Shown here: positions 58,601 through 64,000 of the stretch, one piece after another
How the letters are laid out: each line of letters begins with the position of its first letter
How positions within the stretch are numbered: the first letter of the stretch is position 1
Assembly: GCA_963693085.1 (NCBI GenBank)
Contig: OY856412.1
Location: 966,143,281 to 966,207,280 of the forward strand
Reading direction: 5' to 3'
Length of the DNA stretch: 64,000 nt
Source of the DNA: Alisma plantago-aquatica
Lineage: Eukaryota > Streptophyta > Magnoliopsida > Alismatales > Alismataceae
Notes under the pieces: generated by a model
What the model was told of the DNA's origin: nothing
What the model saw: the letters and a program-made list of their open reading frames with translations, nothing else
Databases searched by the model: none
Program-made: the position numbers and the translations under genes

Positions 58601-59190
58601 GTGAAGTTATTGGATTTATCTATTAATATGGATCTAATAATGTGCATGGGTTGGGAAGGAGGAGTCGATTCAATGTTTATTTTAAAGAAGGAGAAAAATA
58701 ATGAAAAAGCTTTAGAAAATGGGTAGATAAGACAAAATGAAAATTGGAGATTGAGTAAAGAATCTAGTTACACATGGGCAAGATTTTTGGCACCCCATGA
58801 CATCCTTTTTGTATCAAAAACCTTTGAAAGGTCAAATATGTTATGTTATTTTAACAATAGGGCTTAATGTGAAAGAAAAAAATATATGAAACCACCTACA
58901 AATGAAGGAATAAATATAAAACAAATTGTATTATGGATCAACAAAACTAGGTGATCAAATTTTCACATAATTATAGAGTTTGAAGGTGGAGGAGAGAGAG
59001 ATTATCAATACTATAACTAGAGGGTAAAAATAATATTGTTGTGTACTTATTATATATGAATATGGGTATCCTCCAATAACCCAGATACATTGTGTTGGGC
59101 TAGCTTCAAATACTAAGAGTGTAAATAATATGGTACTATTTAATGAACACTTCATCCTTTAACTGGTGTCTATATTTCATAACAAATATT
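55655..59190. other. No gene recognised; possible LTR promoter near 56.4 kb
   Basis: I find no protein domain here. CTATTTAAGGCTC near 56373 and CTATATATACCTCC near 57270 are TATA-like on plus, with leader-like sequence after the first. No paired LTR ends, PBS or TSD could be found. The open frame at 58039-58287 resembles no family known to me. The 3' LTR of the minus-strand Copia at 59.2-64 kb would be expected in the right part of this stretch. Confidence 0.45.
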
Positions 59191-59199
59191 TTGTTTCCC

Positions 59200-59935
59200 A
59201 GTAATTTGAATCAACAAGCATATAAGGATTTAGGGAAAAAAATTGCTAGTATATCCTCTACTTAGACGGGAGTGAATTTGATCAACTTGTCTATAAATGT
59301 TTCTCAAAGAAGGTGAAATTCAACATTTATGTGCTTATTTATTTCATGAAATATAGGATTGTAAGTAACATAAATTTAGATCGACTATCATAGTGAAATT
59401 ACATTTATTTGTCCTTAACATAATCCAAGTTCTTCAATGAAGTTATGTATCTAAAGTAGCTCACTAGTGACATGGGCCATAGGAAGATGTTGAAATTCAG
59501 GACTAGCAAGGAAGTGCTAATTTGTTTCTTTCTTTCTTTCTTCTAAGACACGATTACCTCATGTAGAAACACAACAAGCAGTCATAAATATCCATTCAAT
59601 GATAGAGATTTTTCATTCTACATGTGAAAAACTATGCACCTTTAGGCACCCATGCCAAGAGTAGAGTATGGTCTTTATAAGAGTTCTTACGAGATAGATA
59701 AGAACTACATCCCAATGACCGAATGTGGTTTTTCCATGAATAGACTAACCACTCTAGTAGAAAAATTAGAATCTAGTTGAGTAACTATGAGTTAATTAAA
59801 TCTTACATATGACCTCTTGTATTTATATGGATCAACCATAGGCTCCCCCTGATCTTTATATATATTGAATTTTGGGTCCATATGTTATTCTACGGGTTTA
59901 TGACCCCAACTTACCATTTTCTTTAAAAATATTAA
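59200..59935 (-). pseudogene. Copia RNase H remnant
   Basis: Blocks: MDPKFNIYKDQGEPMVDPYK (about 59890-59835), VVSLFMEKPHSVIGM (59740-59700; usually VVSQFMHxPxxxHW), PEFQHLPMAHVTSELL, stop, IHNFIEELGLC (59505-59430; usually AEFRAMAxGxCELLWLxxLLEELG), VTYNPIFHEINKHINVEFHLL (59365-59305; usually AxNPVxHERTKHIEVDxHFI), ETFIDKLIKFTPV and VEDILAI (to about 59235). The catalytic Asp of the D-N-K region is lost with a stop. A (GAAA)n run at 59525-59545 replaces the SRKQ part. The 3' LTR should start to the left. Confidence 0.9.
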
Positions 59936-59939
59936 GGAC

Positions 59940-60130
59940 ATAATTTCTTTGGAAATATAATCTCTTCCTTGGCCGTAACCACTTTAATAACTATAAAGTA
60001 TCTTAGATGGCCTAGATCTTTGGTCTAAAATTTCCTTTGAAGAAATTTTTTGAGATGCATAATCCTTGATGGTCATATTCTTTAATAATAGTATCTTTTT
60101 ACATTAGGTAAAATATCAATATATCTCATA
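59940..60130 (-). pseudogene. Copia RT, C-terminal part
   Basis: After the LINE piece the Copia frame resumes with LKKFLQRKF, stop, TKDLGHLRYFIVIKVV, TAKEEIIFPKKLC and IFLKKMV. This matches FLxxxFxTKDLGxLRYFLGIEVARSxxGIxxSQRKY. It proves that the LINE interrupts, rather than borders, the Copia element. Confidence 0.9.
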
Positions 60131-60189
60131 AAAGGCGTATAGGGGAAGCAACAAAAAACCCATATACTATTTATAGGTCTATAATATGC

Positions 60190-60980
60190 CCCACATATGA
60201 AGCACCACATGTTCCACCCCTCTGAGAACACCTGGATTTTCTAGGGGAAACCAAACTAATCTATTTACAAACACATCAAAAATGTTAAGGGTGTCATTAT
60301 CCTTTTTTACATGAAATATATGATTGTTGTCCCTTCAGATGTGAAAGGTGAGGCATGTGAAGACCAGCCTACCCAGGCTTCTCATCTTTAGTGTGATAAA
60401 AAATACAATGAATTACTTCATTGAGGTTATGTGGAGGTTGAACACCCCACCCACATTTAAGGGTGGTTTTCTTCCACATATCTTATTAAAACTCACACTC
60501 AACGAGGGTATTGGTGTATCTCTAGTTCTTGAACACCCACCCACATTTAAGGGTAGTTTTCTTCCACAAATCTATTTAAAACTCACACTCAATGAGGGCA
60601 TTTGTGTATCTCTAGTTATTTCTTACAAATGGGCAGACATTGATGATGGAGAAGCCCCACCTAATGAGCCTGTCTCGAGTGGGAAGTGTTCTCATGATTG
60701 ATGTATAGACACATAAACTCCATCGAGGAAAATGGAATTTTTTCTGTATAAACATAACCCAAAGAACTTATCGTAGATTATGATTTATAACCCAAGGTTT
60801 ACAACAACTAAAAACAAACCAACTGTTACTAACAACCTAGTAGCTATCTTTAGCCTCTATCTACAAACTAACCATCCTCCTTCACTTATTGATGTTCTCT
60901 TTCGAGGTTCACACTTATGAAGCAGGTTTCCATATCTACACTTCATCCATTTTGACCACATGGTGTTAGGTTATATTAGG
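60190..60980 (-). mobile_element. LINE fragment inserted in the Copia RT
   Basis: On the minus strand, MWSKWMKCRYGNLLH (about 60960-60915) is the post-RT LINE phrase (LWAKWMHxxY). LETGSLGGASPSSM and, in another frame, RDRLIRWGFSIINVCPFV (60690-60635) and IECEF with DLWKKT are zf-RVT. SLGRLVFTCLTFHIWRDNNH with NIFDVFVNRLVW (60390-60260) is the segment after it. The Copia RT is split exactly around this piece. No TSD or A-tail could be recognised. An 83-bp tandem duplication lies inside zf-RVT. Confidence 0.85.
60434..60600. repeat. 83-bp tandem duplication inside LINE zf-RVT
   Basis: Two adjacent copies: TTGAACACCCCACCCACATTT...GTATCTCTAGTTCT (about 60438-60527) and GAACACCCACCCACATTT...GTATCTCTAGTTAT (about 60528-60619). 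They differ at about ten positions. The duplication repeats the Cys-rich end of zf-RVT, so it happened within or after the LINE copy and makes the open plus frame 60348-60701 look repetitive. Confidence 0.9.
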
Positions 60981-60984
60981 AACT

Positions 60985-61570
60985 CATCAATCCTCTTAGT
61001 TGATACCATCCAAGCTATATCCTTTGGACCAGTTATCCCAGCCTAACTATAGACAATAAGGATATGTATCTAGAAGATCTCTACATATAAAAAATAGAGC
61101 GGTCCATATTTGATCGACATAAGCCAAAATCTTGGATAAAATGGAGGAACTTCCCAATCCATGGTAGGGGTGATTTCTTCAAGATATAGAGATATTTATG
61201 AATATGAAAAAATAAGTGAGTTTTCCTCTAATAAACAAACCCCAAAAGTTGCATAATATAATTCTCTTCAGAAAGATCTCCATGAAGAATGGTGTTCATT
61301 ATGTCAAGTTTATGTAAGGGCCTGGAGAAGTGAGCAGCTAAGGCGATGAAGGTCTTAATGTAATCTTCTCTTTAAAATTATGTGTATATCAATAGTATTG
61401 TTGAGACCAACTTTGATGGAGAACACTCATATCTAGCCAATTAAAACACTTTTTTAAAGAAAAGACAAAGGGATCCATGTATTATTTGTAGAAAGAGCAA
61501 CCATCTCATCATCCATAGCTTGTCACCAGCCTTGCTGAATTAGACCAATAAGTATGGGGTATTGGAACAA
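60985..61570 (-). pseudogene. Copia RT, N-terminal part
   Basis: Blocks in order: QAMDDEMVAL-like start with NNTWIPLSFL (61510-61450), LAAHFSRPLHKLDIMN (first catalytic Asp, about 61345-61295), TILHGDLSEENYIMQLLGFV, LYILKKSPLPWIGKF (usually LYGLKQSPRAWFxKF), DFGLCRSNMDRSIFY, and a decayed VYVDDIVITG region around 61045-61010. After this the sequence changes to LINE type near 60.98 kb. The remainder of RT resumes at about 60.13 kb. Confidence 0.92.
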
Positions 61571-61689
61571 AATCTAGGTTGGTGATAAAGGTAACATAAG
61601 AAGGTGATAAACACTAATAAGAAACAAGTTAGAGATAGCATGAAAACTGCATGACCAATTTTCCTTGCATAAAACAATGGGTCTATCAT

Positions 61690-62876
61690 ATAGATCAGGT
61701 ATTACTTTGGAATCCTCAGAGTTGGAACATATTGGAGAAAGGTTGATTGTGTTGCATCAACTTGTACATGTGCCAAATTATGTTCAAGACTTGTAGGTTC
61801 ATTGTCATGAGCAGTAGAACCAATATTAAGAATGGATAGACTAAGGCATTTGATTAGGACATGCAATAACAATATATGGAAGACAATTTCGAATTCCCCA
61901 AGAATCTTAGGAAACAATTAGAGATATTTCAAAGCATGGAGTATCTACAAAAAAGGTAACATCAACAGATATATGAAAATACTGTTTGTAAAGGATATAC
62001 AAAAGTAACCATTATATGTTTTGGAATTATTAAGAAACATACATTTGGTCATTCAAGGATTAAGCTTGTCAAGACAGGCACAATGATCATGAAAATTACA
62101 CACAAATTTGGAAAAAAAATGTACAACTTGTTGTTAGGATATAAAATCTAAATTATCAATTTTTTAGAAATAGGCAAAATCACACAATTGATTAAATGTG
62201 TGGTGGTGTAGGACATTCCTAAGGGAAATATTAAAAAACATGCACATAGTGAAGAAGAGTTCTTGGGATCTATTTAATATGCCTTGTTTTCCATTCAACG
62301 ACACCATTGTGATGGGGCATATGCGGATACAATGATTGGTGAATAATTCCTTGCTGGAAAGAAACAAAGTAAGCACATAAAAACTGTACTTGTTAGCATT
62401 CTTCTTACAAAAAATGTAGAGTTTTTGAATAAATTGAGTTTCCTTTTATAGGAATTGTTTTTTATAATTGACAAGGTTTTAGAATGATCTTCAATTAAAT
62501 TTGGCCAAGTGGTTCTTGAAAATTCATCAAGAAACGTAAAAAAATAGCAATATCTATGATCAGAAGAGACATGATTTGGATCCCTCACATTAAAATAAAA
62601 AATATGGCAAGTACAATGAGCACATATATGATCTTGTGAGTGGAAAATTGATCTATGGTTCTTTCCTAGCTAACAAGCTTCACACTCAAGTTTAGACAAT
62701 CTAGAAAATCTACGATGTAGAATACATAATTCATTAAGAGACACATGAACTAGATGATAATCGATATATGGTGGTGAAGCAATCACAAAAAAAATTATGA
62801 GTCCTTCTAAGATAAGAGAGACCAACTTCCTCATACCCCCCCCACCAATGACTGCTTGAGTTAGGATATCATCCAT
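61690..62876 (-). pseudogene. Copia GAG-pre-integrase and integrase remnant
   Basis: The 62876-62670 frame ends LHRRFSRLSKLECEAC, the zinc-binding region leading into integrase. The 62588-62295 frame reads DPNHVSSDHRYCYFFTFLDEFSRTTWPNL with the core start, then an RSDN-to-TPQQNG stretch in other frames. Towards 62040-61930, NFHDHCACLDKLNP, TKCMFLNNSKTYNGYFC and IYLLMLPFL match the post-integrase phrase HxxxxKLDPRxxKCxFxGYS...KGYxCYxP. The 61917-61702 frame is the variable linker before RT. Frames are broken throughout. Confidence 0.9.
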
Positions 62877-63450
62877 TAAAGATTAATCATGATCAAATGT
62901 AATGTAAGATTGATTTGAGCATGTCATTTTCTCATGGATAGAAAGTTAAATGGAAAATATGGAACGATGATGTTGTTGTTAAGGTGATATTTTGAAGAGG
63001 TGATATAGACCCAATACCTTGAACAATAACCAAAAAATCATTGGCTATATTGACTTGGTATGTACTAGGCTTGGTGGTGGATATGTTGGAACTAAGGATG
63101 GAGATACATGTATATGATCTATTGCACCCCAGTCAAGAGCCATGAATATGAACCTATCTAGGTTGATTGAGAAATTACAAATCTTGGAAGAATTTAATAC
63201 TCAAACTTCTAATCATAAAAGGTAAAGATTGATACTTCAACTTCTATGCATAAAAGGTGAAAATCCCAACTGCTTAGATGTTCAATATTGGAGAAGTTGA
63301 CTGCACTCGTCATTTCTCATCTTGATCAAATGTGTGGGATGGTAAGAAGATTCTTAAGCAGAAAAAAAGTTTGTACAGGAGGAATCTGAAGGATAGCAAA
63401 GAATCTCTTACCAGGTCTCTTTGTAGTGGCCCTTCTTGCCCACAATGGGT
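62870..63450 (-). pseudogene. Copia gag tail and protease remnant
   Basis: Near 63440-63400 the minus strand has a broken knuckle end, KKGHYKETW, stop, EILCYPS. At about 63145-62990 it reads MALDWGAIDHIYMYLHP, which aligns with the Copia protease active site IDSGATDHMT; Ser reads as Trp and Thr as Ile, while the Asp is retained. Then come IPSQYSQ, SSKYHLNNNIIVPYFPFNFL and SMRK, matching the VLYVPNFPFNLLSISK phrase. Stops separate the blocks. The normal role is polyprotein maturation. Confidence 0.85.
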
Positions 63451-64000
63451 AGACTCAACTCAGCTCCTTCCTATGGATAAACATTAATCTTGGCTACCAC
63501 CTTGACAACATACCCATATATAGGACACATTTGATGGAATTACAAAAGGGATTAATGATCAATGATCATTGTCATATGAGAATTATTCTCAAGAAAGGTG
63601 TGTACAACCCACTAGTATGACTCTGCCAGAGTGGGAAGCTCTACTCCCAAAAGTATCTAGTTTGTGACTCTTGCACATTCCTTGTGATGAGTATCGAGAA
63701 ACTTGATGGTTGTCATTTGATCTCATTGTTAATGAAGTTTGACTAGATTAGTGGATATTTGTAGAAGATATTTAAACCCTCTATTATGTGAATGATCTTT
63801 GTGAACAATTTCCACATGCACTTATCTTCTTGGTGAAGATTTTACATCTCTGCTCATACATTATTTCTTAGTCTACCCAGTCTAGTTTCTAAATGAATGA
63901 AATCATGAAAAATATATTTTAAACGATAAGAGTGAGATGTTGATTTGTTAACAACATTGACATTAGACATATTATTGAAATTAAACTATAGATGTAACAA

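Larger units (their letters stand above)
59200..64000 (-). mobile_element. Copia retrotransposon, minus strand, continues past the right edge
   Basis: Reading right to left, recognisable parts come in canonical Copia order: gag tail, protease, GAG-pre-integrase, integrase, RT, RNase H. A LINE fragment interrupts RT at about 60.2-60.98 kb. The gag start and 5' LTR are beyond 64000. No 3' LTR end was found at the left. All domains carry stops and frame changes. Confidence 0.93.

Noticed and set aside
60348..60701. Plus-strand protein of 117 residues with internal repeats
   Set aside because: It is the antisense of a LINE zf-RVT domain carrying an 83-bp duplication.
1..64000. CRISPR array, bacterial operon or prophage
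   Set aside because: No regularly spaced repeats, ribosome binding sites or compact genes; every recognised protein family is a plant transposable-element family.

Overview
The window is AT-rich plant nuclear DNA made almost wholly of decayed transposable elements. I found no intact host gene, tRNA gene, rRNA gene or CRISPR array. Plant origin follows from the element families: Copia and Gypsy LTR retrotransposons primed by initiator Met-tRNA, a CACTA (En/Spm) transposon with a TNP2-type transposase, plant LINEs with DUF4283, zf-RVT and RNase H domains, and a Cassandra TRIM carrying 5S rRNA-like sequence in its LTRs. The nesting suggests a large, repeat-rich flowering-plant genome. The species cannot be told from this sequence.

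Layout. 1-2.8 kb: 5' part of a minus-strand Copia element (5' LTR, gag, protease, integrase). 2.94-8.76 kb: nearly full-length plus-strand LINE bounded by a likely target-site duplication (TSD). 8.8-15.3 kb: LTR-like sequence with a 119-bp tandem repeat, plus the 3' end of a second LINE. 15.5-21.8 kb: minus-strand Gypsy integrase end, short plus-strand Copia integrase piece, plus-strand Gypsy protease/RT/RNase H, and a minus-strand SIRE-like Copia gag with primer binding site (PBS) and LTR start. 22.1-31.6 kb: minus-strand CACTA element with TNP2 transposase, second-gene remnant and subterminal repeats at both ends. 33.9-36.8 kb: minus-strand LINE caught in a 953-bp tandem duplication. 36.8-37.7 kb: Cassandra. 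37.7-41.2 kb: about 3.5-kb LTR with PBS. 42.6-55.65 kb: a structurally complete LTR element with about 4.9-kb LTRs, only 827 bp of noncoding interior and a perfect GTAAG TSD, carrying two later LINE insertions. 59.2-64 kb: minus-strand Copia pol with a LINE fragment inside its RT.

None of the coding remnants is functional: all carry stops or frameshifts and several have lost catalytic residues. The window is best read as a record of nested insertion. The most notable structures are the giant-LTR, noncoding-interior (LARD-like) element, the Cassandra locus with its microhomology-flanked tandem duplication, and several LINE insertions whose TSDs can still be read.
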